From Archangium violaceum Cb vi76 (lineage in GTDB: Bacteria; Myxococcota; Myxococcia; Myxococcales; Myxococcaceae), in the NCBI RefSeq assembly GCF_000733295.1, contig NZ_JPMI01000178.1, positions 1 to 64,000 on the forward strand: a stretch of DNA of 64,000 nt. The letters run 5' to 3'. Within the stretch, counting starts at the first letter, position 1, and each line of letters opens with the position of its first letter. A program made the position numbers and the translations under genes. The notes under the pieces were generated by a model. It ran no database searches, had not been told where the DNA came from, and worked only from the letters and a program-made list of their open reading frames with translations. Below, piece by piece: positions 26,608 through 34,877 of this stretch.

Positions 26608-28791
26608 ATGGCGCGCGGAACGACAGTGGACGGCTGGGGACGGGTGCTGGCGGCGATGCTGTTGTGCGGGCTGCTGGGGGCCTGCCGTGAGGAGCAACCG
26701 CCCCTGGTGGGCTCCTCCAGCCAGGTGCGCTTCTCGCAGGAGGCGCTGGCCTTTCCGGCCACGTACGTGGGTGCCTCGCGGGAGGCCTCGGTCCGGGTGG
26801 TGAGCGCGGGCCGCTCCGGGGTGGGGGTGGTGTGGAACGGGGTGCAGGGGCCCTTCTCGGCGGAGGGGCTGCCCCCGGAGGTGAGGCCCTCGGAGGAAGC
26901 CACGGTGAAGGTGCGCTTCGCCCCCAGCGCCGAGGGGGCGTTCTCGGCCACGCTGGTGGGCACGGACGAGGCGGGCCGCACGGTGACGCTGGCGCTGTCG
27001 GGGGAGGCCCGGCTGGCGCCCCCCTGTCCCATGCCCTCGGCCTGCCACCGCTTCCGGTTCGACACCGGGCGCGAGGAGTGCGTGGAGGAGGTGCTGGAGG
27101 ACGGCACGGGGTGCGATCCGGGCAACGCGTGCGTGCTGGACGCGGTGTGCCAGCAGGGCCGCTGCAAGGGGCGCGAGCGCGTGTGTGACGACGGCAACGC
27201 GTGCACCACGGACGTGTGCGGCCCGCTGGATGGGTGCCAGTCGGTGCCCGCGCCGCCGTGCCCGGGGGATGGGGCGTGCCAGGAGGGGTGGTGCGATCCG
27301 GCGCGGGGCTGCCAGTCGAGGCCCGCTCGCAACGGCACCTTCTGTGGCGAGGCCCGGGGGTGCGACCTGGCGGACGTGTGCGTGGAGGGGGCGTGCGTGA
27401 AGAGGGATCCTCCGGACAACTTCGTGTGCGCGCCGGCGTCGCCGTGCCAGGGAGAGGGGCGGTGCCGGGGCTCGGTGTGCGAGCGGCCGCCGGCGAGGCC
27501 GCTGGTGCCGGACTGGACGTACGACGCGGCGGCCCAGGAGCGGAAGCTGCACGATCTGCTGGTGGGCCCCGAGGGGGACGTGACGCTGGCGGGCTTCTTC
27601 GAGAAGCCGGTGCTGGACGCGGCGGGGGACGCGCCAGTGCAGGCGCAGGTGACGGGGCGGCGGTGCATGTTGTGGAACGAGCGGCTGCTGTGCATGGACC
27701 TGCCGCAGCAGGGGACGGTGTCGCTGATGGAGCGGGCGACGGCGGCGCCGCGGTGGAGCTTCGATCTGGGGAGGGCGAGGCCGGACATCGCGCGGCAGTC
27801 CTCGACGCTCTTCATGGCGCGGCTGGCGGTGATGGCGCCGGACCGGCTGGCGGCGCTCTTCGAGGCGTACCCGGCGGGGCAGGACTCGAGGACGCAGTGC
27901 CGGCTGTACTACCTGGTGGTGCTGGACGCGGCGGGAGGGCTGGTGTCGGCGCAGCTGCTGGAGGATCCGCTGCTGTCCGAGTGCAACCACCCGCACCCGT
28001 TCGGGCTGGCGTCGGATCCCGCCGGGGACCTGTACGTGACGTTCAGCCCGACGGTGAACCCGGGGGCGCCGTTGAGGGCGGGGGCACCGACGCTGGTGAT
28101 GGCGTTCTCGTCGGATGGGGTGCCGCGCTGGAGGAGGACGCTGCCCTTTCCGGGAGGAGAGCTGGGGCTGGTGCGGGGGCTGCTGATGCCGGAGGGCGGG
28201 ACGCAGCCGTTGCGCACGTCGGATGGAGAGCCGGTGGGGACGCTGCCGTTGAAGCTGGGGAGGGCGGTGGCGACGCGCGAGGTGCTGGTGCCGAGCCCCG
28301 CGGGAGCGACGGTGAACCCGGACGTGGTGCCGCTGGAGTCTCCGCGGTTGGAGGGGTACGCGGTGCCGGGGTTGGAGCGGGAGTGGACGTACCAGTTGCC
28401 GGCGGGGGCGAGCTTCGTATCGAAGGAGCTGCGGCTGGGGGCGTGGCCGGAGGGAGGGGTGAAGCGGACGATGGTGCTGGGTTTCGCGACGGAGGGACGG
28501 CAGCCGGTGCTGGTGGGCGTGAGGGCGGGGGATGGGAGCGAGGCCTTCCGGTGCGAGCTGGGCTACACACCGCGGACGATTCCGCAGCTCTTCGAGCTGG
28601 GGCCGGGGTCGCTGACGATGATGGACGGGGCGACGAGCTGCGGGGAGTGCGATCCGCCCTTCTCGGAGAGCCGGGCGCGATTCCAGCGCTTCACGCTGCC
28701 GGGGCTGGAGCCGGCCGAGGCGCCCTGGCCGGGGACGTTCGGCGGGCCGGGACATGATCACCACGAGGATCCAGTGCGCGCGGCGCCGTGA
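26608..28791 (+). CDS. large Cys-rich lipoprotein
   Basis: A 727-residue lipoprotein. The signal ends in the lipobox LLGAC (Cys near residue 25). Residues 40-135 form an Ig-like domain of the choice-of-anchor/ASPM type (VRFSQEALAFPATYVGASRE; VKVRFAPSAEGAFSATLVG). Residues 140-295 are a Cys-rich block with repeated DxGxxCxxG-like units (GTGCDPGNACVLDAVC; DDGNACTTDVC), typical of myxobacterial surface proteins. The remainder looks like a beta-propeller (LVGPEGDVTLAGFF; LASDPAGDLYVTFSP). Codon third positions are strikingly G-rich. It stands alone, and an outer-membrane adhesive or structural role is inferred. Confidence 0.85.
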   Translation: MARGTTVDGWGRVLAAMLLCGLLGACREEQPPLVGSSSQVRFSQEALAFPATYVGASREASVRVVSAGRSGVGVVWNGVQGPFSAEGLPPEVRPSEEATVKVRFAPSAEGAFSATLVGTDEAGRTVTLALSGEARLAPPCPMPSACHRFRFDTGREECVEEVLEDGTGCDPGNACVLDAVCQQGRCKGRERVCDDGNACTTDVCGPLDGCQSVPAPPCPGDGACQEGWCDPARGCQSRPARNGTFCGEARGCDLADVCVEGACVKRDPPDNFVCAPASPCQGEGRCRGSVCERPPARPLVPDWTYDAAAQERKLHDLLVGPEGDVTLAGFFEKPVLDAAGDAPVQAQVTGRRCMLWNERLLCMDLPQQGTVSLMERATAAPRWSFDLGRARPDIARQSSTLFMARLAVMAPDRLAALFEAYPAGQDSRTQCRLYYLVVLDAAGGLVSAQLLEDPLLSECNHPHPFGLASDPAGDLYVTFSPTVNPGAPLRAGAPTLVMAFSSDGVPRWRRTLPFPGGELGLVRGLLMPEGGTQPLRTSDGEPVGTLPLKLGRAVATREVLVPSPAGATVNPDVVPLESPRLEGYAVPGLEREWTYQLPAGASFVSKELRLGAWPEGGVKRTMVLGFATEGRQPVLVGVRAGDGSEAFRCELGYTPRTIPQLFELGPGSLTMMDGATSCGECDPPFSESRARFQRFTLPGLEPAEAPWPGTFGGPGHDHHEDPVRAAP

Positions 28792-28902
28792 GACGGCCCA
28801 TGAATCTTGTCGCATGAACCGGAGAGGAGGGATTCCGGAACATCACCTCTCAGGTCACGAAAAGGGTGCATTCCCGCCGCGCGGCGTCTAACGTTCCAGG
28901 GG

Positions 28903-29259
28903 ATGACCATCTCCTGGCTACCCGCTCAGCTCGAAGCTGTGTCCGAAGTGCTCGACAGGTACCCTGCGGAGAGCAATCGCTGTGAGTCGGCTGCAAGGGA
29001 GCTCCTCCCCATTGCTCGTCAGCTCGAGGTGGCGGCGCGAGCACACAAGCTGGTTCCTGTTGAAGGTCGCTTCCTGGTTCCCAAGCGGGGGGTACGTTGG
29101 TGGGAGCATGTCGCCGTGCACGTGCAACAGCATGTCGTCGATGCACTGACCGGGGCCCATGGCACTCCCGAGCAGTCCTATCTTGACCAGCACTACCTGT
29201 ACCCCGACCGCCTGGCCTGGCGGGACTGGGACGAGAAGGAAGTGGCGGTGAAGCAATGA
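28903..29259 (+). CDS. papain-fold toxin-like protein
   Basis: A 118-residue protein consisting of one domain. The pattern SNRCESAARELLPIA, then WWEHVAVHVQQHVVDALTG and SYLDQHYLYPD, places a Cys at a helix start and a later His and Asp. This matches papain-like (Tox-PL/BTLCP) toxin domains in outline. There is no N-terminal delivery module, so it would be an orphan toxin domain or a free enzyme. It starts a three-gene cassette: the next ATG overlaps this stop codon (ATGA). Enzyme activity is inferred from the Cys-His-Asp arrangement only. Confidence 0.65.
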   Translation: MTISWLPAQLEAVSEVLDRYPAESNRCESAARELLPIARQLEVAARAHKLVPVEGRFLVPKRGVRWWEHVAVHVQQHVVDALTGAHGTPEQSYLDQHYLYPDRLAWRDWDEKEVAVKQ

Positions 29260-29666
29260 GCCTGTTGCAACGGACCCTGCTCGAATTCATTGACGAGCGG
29301 CTCGAATCGCTCCTCCGGGTGCCTGAGATGTGGGGCTCGGACGAGAGCGTCGAGTTGCAGCTCCTGCAGTTGCTGGAGTTCCGCCTGCTCACCCTGAGCC
29401 CCTCCTTGAAGGAGGAGGTGGCGAGGGTTCAACAGGAATACGTTCAATACGTTCGGGGGATGTTTCCAGGTGAGCCGCCCGAGTCGCTGGCCACGTTGCT
29501 GTCGAGGCATGGACGCGGCGCGGAACTGACCGGCGTGCTGCGGGGGTTCGTTGACATGGAGCGGAGAAGGGCCCAGGAGGCCCTGGATCGATTTCCCTCG
29601 GGCAGGCGGTTGCTCGATGATGTGCCCGGCCAGCACCGTCCCCTTCGTCACTACGAGTTGAATTGA
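29256..29666 (+). CDS. hypothetical protein, candidate immunity partner
   Basis: A 136-residue, largely helical and acidic protein (LLQRTLLEFIDERLESLLRV; LQLLQLLEFRLLTLSPSLKE). It is translationally coupled through ATGA to the papain-like gene and through TGATG to the next gene. Size, charge and tight coupling fit an immunity or adaptor protein, but there is no family match. No signal or membrane segment was seen. Confidence 0.65.
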   Translation: MSLLQRTLLEFIDERLESLLRVPEMWGSDESVELQLLQLLEFRLLTLSPSLKEEVARVQQEYVQYVRGMFPGEPPESLATLLSRHGRGAELTGVLRGFVDMERRRAQEALDRFPSGRRLLDDVPGQHRPLRHYELN

Positions 29667-30061
29667 TGTACGCCACAGCGCATCGGGTGTCCCGGAACGG
29701 CCAGACGGGCGTCAACGCCTTCTTGTACCTGCATGGCCGGGACTTTCCCTGGCCCGAGGATGCCTCCTCGCTCCCGGAGACGGAGCCTGGAACACCCACG
29801 GATCGTCAATCCATCTCCGTTCCGCCTGGGCGCAATACCGTTCACTCCTATCTGGACGTGCTCGCTCCAGATGGAACTCCCCGGTCTGTACTCCTCGAGG
29901 CCTTGAAGCTGTTCCGCCAGGATGTCTCCGAGCGAAGCAACCCGGCTCGCTTCATCTTCGGCCAGGTCACCCTGCGATTTGGAGTACAGATCCGCCTCGA
30001 GCCGGAGCGCGAATCCGAACTCGAGGGGCTGCTTGCGACCCTGGAGCAGGTGTTGCCGTGA
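29666..30061 (+). CDS. conserved hypothetical protein of toxin-type cassette
   Basis: A 131-residue protein (MYATAHRVSRNGQTGVNAFL...). A beta-rich N-domain includes GRDFPWPEDASSLPE and SISVPPGRNTVHSYLDV. A C-terminal helix-strand unit follows (VTLRFGVQIRLEPERESELE). It resembles a conserved myxobacterial protein seen beside similar papain-like genes (recall, not a search). The ATG overlaps the previous stop (TGATG), completing a three-gene coupled cassette. Function is unknown. Confidence 0.65.
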   Translation: MYATAHRVSRNGQTGVNAFLYLHGRDFPWPEDASSLPETEPGTPTDRQSISVPPGRNTVHSYLDVLAPDGTPRSVLLEALKLFRQDVSERSNPARFIFGQVTLRFGVQIRLEPERESELEGLLATLEQVLP

Positions 30062-30195
30062 ATCCGGAGGCATTCTCCGCATTCCGCCAGACGCGTTTCG
30101 ATGGAGGGACGCCCGAGGAGCATCCGGGGGAGCACCCGTTCCTGCCTCGCGTTCCCGCCCCTAGCTTGAGGGTATCGACGAAAGGCGGTGACACC

Positions 30196-30999
30196 GTGAC
30201 ACAGCCCCCGTTTCCGCGGTGCGGCCTCCTCGCTCCCCTGGCGGCGGTGCTGGTGCTGTGTCTGGGACCGTCCGCCACGGCCCAGGTCACCGTCTCCGCC
30301 CAGGAGCCCCTCCTGCTCCAGGTGGGCGAGCGCCGCTTCCAGCTCCAGGTGGGCCCCCAATCCATCTCCGGCGGCGGGCTCGAGCTGCACCGTGCCCAGG
30401 GAGGCCTGCGCGGCACGTTGAAGGGCCAGCCCGTGGAGCTGAAGTGGCGCGGGGACGGTTCCATCAGCGGCCAAGTGGCCGGAGCGTCCGTACAGCTCGA
30501 CGCCGTCCGCCGCACCCCCCAGCCCGGGCTCGTCCTGCGCGGTTGGTTCGGCGCGGACCCGGCCGAGCTGACGCTGACACCCACGGGCATCTCCGGCAGC
30601 ATGGGCGGCTGTGCCTACTCGCTGCCCCTGGCCGGCAACCGCTACACGGGCTGGCGCACGTGCGACGCCACCCGCGGCCCGCCCGCTCCCGTGACGCTGC
30701 GGATTCCCGAGAACATCGTCCCGCTCGGCCTCGCGGAGGAAGGCGCCCTCCTGGCCCTCCTGCTCTCGGACGAGGCCCTCCCTCCCGCTCCCTCCCCGGG
30801 GACGGACACCGGGCGTGGGCGGCGCGGGCACCCCATCTCCATAGAGGAGAACCCAGACACAGGAGGCTCCCATGGCACGCAAGGCGTTGGCATGGCTCGC
30901 CGTGCTCGGGCTGGTGGCCCCGGCGGGCGCGCAGGAGCAGTGGGGCGGAGATCTCCCCGACAACATGGACGAGTTCCGCCAGACGCCGCTCACGGATGA
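30196..30999 (+). CDS. exported hypothetical protein
   Basis: A signal peptide (CGLLAPLAAVLVLCLGPSATA) precedes a beta-rich protein with regular turns (VGERRFQLQVGPQSISGGGL; VELKWRGDGSISGQVAG). The GTG at 30196 starts the signal peptide; the frame is open from 30058. The reading runs to 30999 and so overlaps the next gene by 128 bases. Its last ~50 residues (RRGHPISIEENPDTGG onwards) look like frame noise. A shift to the next frame near 30780-30830 would end it at the TAG at 30842-30844, just before the next gene's ribosome site, so the natural end is uncertain. Confidence 0.6.
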   Translation: MTQPPFPRCGLLAPLAAVLVLCLGPSATAQVTVSAQEPLLLQVGERRFQLQVGPQSISGGGLELHRAQGGLRGTLKGQPVELKWRGDGSISGQVAGASVQLDAVRRTPQPGLVLRGWFGADPAELTLTPTGISGSMGGCAYSLPLAGNRYTGWRTCDATRGPPAPVTLRIPENIVPLGLAEEGALLALLLSDEALPPAPSPGTDTGRGRRGHPISIEENPDTGGSHGTQGVGMARRARAGGPGGRAGAVGRRSPRQHGRVPPDAAHG

Positions 31000-31333
31000 C
31001 ACCCCCGTCACCCCGGATGACACTCCCGTCACCGACGAAGAGGCGGGCGTGGGCGGCTCGGGGACGGCCGGTACCGGCGACGAAGCCCGGGCGGGCGAGC
31101 TCTACGGCGAGGTGGTCAGCGTGCGGGGGGAGCAACTGTGGCTGCGGCATGGCGGGGCCGTCTTCCCGCTCGAGCTGACGGAGGAGACGCGCTTCGCTCC
31201 GGACCGGAGCCAGGCGCTCCAGCCCGGACAGGAGGTGCGGGCGCGCTTCACGCTCGAGGGGGACGGTTATGTGGTGAACGCCCTGGAGCCAGCGGGGCAG
31301 GTGCCGGCGGCGAAGCAGCCAGGGGAACGGTGA
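30872..31333 (+). CDS. exported hypothetical protein
   Basis: A 153-residue precursor. A signal peptide (KALAWLAVLGLVAPAGAQ) precedes an acidic Asp/Thr-rich stretch with a short internal repeat (DDTPVT three times). A small beta domain follows (GELYGEVVSVRGEQLWLRHG; LQPGQEVRARFTLEGDGYVV) that looks like an OB or DUF5666-type fold. AGGAGG lies 5 bases before ATG 30872, a strong site. It overlaps the open frame of the upstream exported protein, and the two probably form a pair. Confidence 0.75.
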   Translation: MARKALAWLAVLGLVAPAGAQEQWGGDLPDNMDEFRQTPLTDDTPVTPDDTPVTDEEAGVGGSGTAGTGDEARAGELYGEVVSVRGEQLWLRHGGAVFPLELTEETRFAPDRSQALQPGQEVRARFTLEGDGYVVNALEPAGQVPAAKQPGER

Positions 31334-31406
31334 GGGAGAAGAACGGAGTGCGTGCACGCGGCGCCGGTCTGGGGTAATCCCGAGCCTCGTGCCGAGTGGG
31401 AGAGCG

Positions 31407-32513
31407 ATGGAAGACCGTCCGTACGTCCTCATGTCCAGGGACGAGCCGTCACAGCCTCCCGCGTCGACCCGGAAACCGATGCAGACCGAACCCGTCGCGA
31501 TCTCCTTCTGTCGGGAGGTGCTGCCGGCGGTGTCGCGCACCTTCGCGTTGAACATTCCCGTGCTGCCGCGCCCGTTGGACACGGCGGTGATGGTGGCCTA
31601 CCTGCTGTGCCGGATCGCCGACACGCTGGAGGACGAGGCCCACGGCCCGGCGAGCGAGGTGTTGCTGGCGGAGCTGGCGCGGCTGAGCACGCTGCCGGCG
31701 GGGTGGGAGGCGGAGGCGCGGCGCTTCTCGGAGGAGGGGGCGCGGGTGCTGCGGGCGCAGGCGCCGGAGGCGGAGGTGCGGCTGGTGGATGGGACGGCGC
31801 GGGTGCTGGAGGCGCTGGCGCTGCACGCGGCCCCGGTGCGCGAGCACGTGGCGGCCTGCGTGGCGACCATGACGAAGGGCATGGGGAAGATGGGGGACAA
31901 GGGGCGCGCCTCGGGAGGAGGCCTGGGGCTGGCGAGCCTCGAGGAGACGCTGGAGTACTGCTACTACGTGGCGGGGACGGTGGGGGAGATGCTGACGCGG
32001 CTCTTCCAGTGGTACTCGCCGGCCATCGCCGAGCGCGCGGCGGCGCTGGAGCCACGGGCGGTGGCCTTCGGCAACGCGCTGCAGCTCACCAACATCCTCA
32101 AGGACGTGCGCGAGGACCTGGAGCGGGGTAGCTGCTGGCTGCCGAGGACACTGTTGGCCCAGCACGGCCTGACGCCCGAGGCACTGCTGGAGCCCGGCAA
32201 CCGGGGCGAGGCGATGAAGGCTCACGGGCAGATGGTGGCGGTGGCGCACCGGGAGCTGCGCAAGGCCTTCGAGTATGTGATGGCATTGCCGGGACAGGAG
32301 CGGGGCATCCGGCTGTTCTGCCTGTGGCCGCTGTTCCTCGCGGTGATGACGCTGCGCAAGCTGTATGGCAACGCGGCGGTGCTGGAGCGGCGGGCCGTGA
32401 AGGTGTCGCGGCGCACGGTGAAGTGGGTGGTGGCCTCGACGAAGCTGTTGGTGGGCCAGGACGCGGCGCTGAAGCTGATGTTCTCCACGCTGACGGCCCC
32501 GCTGCCCCGGTGA
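31407..32513 (+). CDS. phytoene/squalene synthase family protein
   Basis: A 368-residue prenyl-condensing enzyme. Both Asp-rich motifs are present: DTLED (72-76) and DVREDLERG (around 232-240), which bind the Mg-diphosphates of two allylic substrates. Other family landmarks are the VSRTFALNIPVLP start and FGNALQLTNILKDV. Members join two farnesyl or geranylgeranyl diphosphates to squalene or phytoene in the cytosol or at the membrane. No desaturase or cyclase is adjacent, so squalene and phytoene cannot be told apart here. ATG 31407 has GGGAGAG upstream. Confidence 0.9.
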   Translation: MEDRPYVLMSRDEPSQPPASTRKPMQTEPVAISFCREVLPAVSRTFALNIPVLPRPLDTAVMVAYLLCRIADTLEDEAHGPASEVLLAELARLSTLPAGWEAEARRFSEEGARVLRAQAPEAEVRLVDGTARVLEALALHAAPVREHVAACVATMTKGMGKMGDKGRASGGGLGLASLEETLEYCYYVAGTVGEMLTRLFQWYSPAIAERAAALEPRAVAFGNALQLTNILKDVREDLERGSCWLPRTLLAQHGLTPEALLEPGNRGEAMKAHGQMVAVAHRELRKAFEYVMALPGQERGIRLFCLWPLFLAVMTLRKLYGNAAVLERRAVKVSRRTVKWVVASTKLLVGQDAALKLMFSTLTAPLPR

Positions 32514-32596
32514 AGGAATGCACGGTCTCCGGTATGTGGCCGAGGTATCATTGAACGATCCTGTTGTTGGGCTATTGATGAAGGCAGGAGTCCCCT

Positions 32597-33721
32597 TTGC
32601 TCCCTGACTGGTCTCGACTCGCACCAAACCGACCACTTGATCCCGGCGATGTGGCGTACGTCCCGCGGCCAATGGACGCGCCTCGAATTCCCGACTGGAT
32701 TCTCACCGGCCGCTCGCCACTCCTCGTGGTAGGCCCCGTTGGCGTCGGAAAGAGCACGGAACTGGCGTTCGCGGCCCAGGCACTCAAAGACAGCCGCATC
32801 GCCTGCCTCGTCCCTCTCGACCGCTTTGAAAACATGCGGACACTGACGGCTGAGCAGGCACTGCTGCGAGTCGCGGGACGACTTGCCTACGTTGCGGTGA
32901 GGGCTCTTCATTTGCCGATCACTCCGGCACTTCTCGACGAACTCGATATGTATGGAGTTCTGGCGGGCGGAGTTGCACCAAAAGTCACAGGCATGTTTCC
33001 GGTGCGGAGCGAACGGGACGTTGGGGATCTGGCGATTCTCGTCATACGCGAGATTGCGCGCAAGAGCACCCAGGGCCGAGTCACGCTGCTCATTGATGGT
33101 CTTGAGAAGACGCCGCCCGAGCCTGCCCGGCTTGTTTTTGACGCATTGGAGGGGCTGCACTCTGAAGTCGAGATCGTCGTGGTAGTACCCTGGCATGCCG
33201 CGTATGGGCCGGGCGCCGAGACGGTGATCGTTCCGGGCGAAAAGTTGGTTGTCGTACCTCCCGTTGAAGTCGAAGGCCAGGCAGGAACTGCCGGAGTCGA
33301 GTTTTTCCGGAATGTGGCAGCGCGCCGATTGCGACTCGACGAGGCAACGATCGCACAGGCGCCGGACACCTTCGGCGCGCCGGGAGGCGTGCTCGATACG
33401 TGCGCGCGGCTCAGCGGAGGAATTCCCCGCTCGTTCCTTCAGCTCCTCGCGGATGCTGTCTCCTACGCGCGTATTCTGGATGGCAAGGACTGGCCAGAGC
33501 CCGTACATGTCGCGCAAGCAGTCGCTGATCAACGTGAGAGTTTCCGTCGGCTTCTGACTCCAGGCGACGACGACGCACTTCGGAGCGTCGATGGCAAGGA
33601 CGGACGCAACATGGCGCTCGAGCAGAAACTCCGGCTGCTCGCTCACGGCGTATTGCTCGAACGGCACGAGAAGGGCCAACCCGTCATGCGGCCTCACCCC
33701 ATCGTCAAGTCCCTGCTCTGA
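32597..33721 (+). CDS. P-loop ATPase, first gene of three-gene module
   Basis: A 374-residue AAA/STAND-type ATPase. Walker A is GPVGVGKST (46-54), Walker B LLIDG (164-168) in VTLLIDGLEKTPPE. A Rossmann-like helical lid follows, and the C-terminus (LAHGVLLERHEKGQPVMRPH) looks like a winged-helix end. No signal or membrane segment. TTG 32597 is chosen because AGGAG lies 6 bases upstream. Gene two starts 9 bases after its stop, and gene three overlaps gene two. The sequence is clearly less GC-rich than neighbouring genes, suggesting transfer. A defence or conflict role is inferred only from this architecture. Confidence 0.78.
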   Translation: MLPDWSRLAPNRPLDPGDVAYVPRPMDAPRIPDWILTGRSPLLVVGPVGVGKSTELAFAAQALKDSRIACLVPLDRFENMRTLTAEQALLRVAGRLAYVAVRALHLPITPALLDELDMYGVLAGGVAPKVTGMFPVRSERDVGDLAILVIREIARKSTQGRVTLLIDGLEKTPPEPARLVFDALEGLHSEVEIVVVVPWHAAYGPGAETVIVPGEKLVVVPPVEVEGQAGTAGVEFFRNVAARRLRLDEATIAQAPDTFGAPGGVLDTCARLSGGIPRSFLQLLADAVSYARILDGKDWPEPVHVAQAVADQRESFRRLLTPGDDDALRSVDGKDGRNMALEQKLRLLAHGVLLERHEKGQPVMRPHPIVKSLL

Positions 33722-33729
33722 GGCCACCA

Positions 33730-34269
33730 ATGCCAGATCCAGTAGCGAGCATCGCGAACGCGATTCAGCGCGACGGTGGAGACGGGATTGTCGTGGTGTA
33801 CTACCCAGATCTCGGGGTGCGCGACTGGCTCGTCAGCGAGGTGGAGTCGATTGCAGCCGTCGAGACCTCTGTGCGTACGGATTCCGTGAAGGATGCCCGT
33901 ACCCACATGGACTCCCTCGTGCTGTTGCTCCCCGCCAACGAGCGCGCCGCAGTCGAGGAGCTCGACGGTGCTCGCGATCAATTCCTCGAACCGAAGCGTG
34001 CGTACCCTGTCGTGTTGTTCCTGCTGCGGGATGGGGATGGGGCCCGGGCGCTCCGCGAGGCTCCGAGTCTCGCGAGCTGGGTTCGTGGCAGTGATCCGGA
34101 TCCCGAACTGCTTGCCGAAGTCGATGTCGAGGCGGAGCGCCGCGCTTTCGAGGCGGGAGCCGGCGCCTCTCCAGAGGAGTGGCTCGCGCGCTGGCGTGCG
34201 AAAGAGATTCCGATGGATGCGAGCAACGTCGTTCTTAGCTATCGCGCGTCGCTGCTGGAGAGACGATGA
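33730..34269 (+). CDS. hypothetical protein, second gene of ATPase module
   Basis: A 179-residue soluble protein with Rossmann-like alpha/beta alternation: IVVVYYPDLGVRDWLVSEVE, DSLVLLLPANERAAVEEL, YPVVLFLLRDGDG, then helices (EAERRAFEAGAGASPEEWLA). No family or catalytic residues were recognised. ATG 33730 lies 9 bases after the ATPase stop, and its own stop overlaps the next start (ATGA). Such coupling suggests a complex of fixed ratio with the ATPase. Confidence 0.7.
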   Translation: MPDPVASIANAIQRDGGDGIVVVYYPDLGVRDWLVSEVESIAAVETSVRTDSVKDARTHMDSLVLLLPANERAAVEELDGARDQFLEPKRAYPVVLFLLRDGDGARALREAPSLASWVRGSDPDPELLAEVDVEAERRAFEAGAGASPEEWLARWRAKEIPMDASNVVLSYRASLLERR

Positions 34270-34877
34270 ACGACTGGTTCGAGCTTCATGACGCACATCG
34301 TGCCCTGAGGGCGACGGGCGGCTCATCACTGAGTGATATCCGCCGGGTGCTGCGGAGGCTCATTGAAAGCGGGCACGCTGAATCATCGCTCTTCAACCGC
34401 TTTACGTACTCGAAGAACCCGCACACCGGCCTTCGCGAGTGGCGCATTGCGGCGCCCCGTGGCAAGGATAGAAAAGATTGGTCCGAGCCATTGAAGAAGC
34501 TCGCCCCGAACCTGGCGGAAGCGAGCCTGACCGTCCTCGCGCTCACCGACTCAGCCAACGAACGGCTTGGCCAGCTCACTGTCATGCTTGAGGGCAGGAG
34601 CGTTACGCGGAAGCCCTTTAGCAGGAGCGTTACGCGGAAGCCCTTCATCGTGGCCGCCCACTTGGATGACCGCCATATGGGTTCGGGAGCTTGCGGCCAC
34701 GCTTTGTTCCATTGTCACGTGGGCCCTTCTTTCAAGGCGATGCCCGAGGTCCGGGTTCCACTTCCCGCGCTCAAACCCGCTGCGGCGCTCGAATGGGCGC
34801 TGTCCGTGGTCCTGCCAGATTGGGAGCCGGTCCCCTGGCATGAGGTCATTGCGCATGCCAATCGCCAGGGTACTTGA
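34266..34877 (+). CDS. hypothetical protein, third gene of ATPase module
   Basis: A 203-residue protein. The N-terminus (WFELHDAHRALRATGGSSLS, then RRVLRRLIESGHAESSLF) looks like a small helical or winged-helix unit. The rest is beta-rich (VPLPALKPAAALEWALSVVL), with a His/Cys-containing middle (SGACGHALFHCHVG). Residues 109-127 contain an exact repeat of RSVTRKPF caused by a 27-base tandem duplication. It is coupled to gene two by ATGA and ends directly against the convergent aldo/keto reductase. Function is unknown. Confidence 0.68.
   Translation: MNDWFELHDAHRALRATGGSSLSDIRRVLRRLIESGHAESSLFNRFTYSKNPHTGLREWRIAAPRGKDRKDWSEPLKKLAPNLAEASLTVLALTDSANERLGQLTVMLEGRSVTRKPFSRSVTRKPFIVAAHLDDRHMGSGACGHALFHCHVGPSFKAMPEVRVPLPALKPAAALEWALSVVLPDWEPVPWHEVIAHANRQGT
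34594..34647 (+). repeat. 27-bp in-frame tandem duplication
   Basis: Two copies with period 27 (34594-34620 and 34621-34647) differ by only one or two bases. Each encodes nine residues including RSVTRKPF in the third gene of the ATPase module. The near identity implies a recent slippage event that keeps the frame. Confidence 0.85.

Noticed and set aside
31352-32131. Gly/Ala-rich reading in another frame of the phytoene/squalene synthase gene
   Set aside because: Out-of-frame low complexity; the synthase frame has both Asp-rich motifs.
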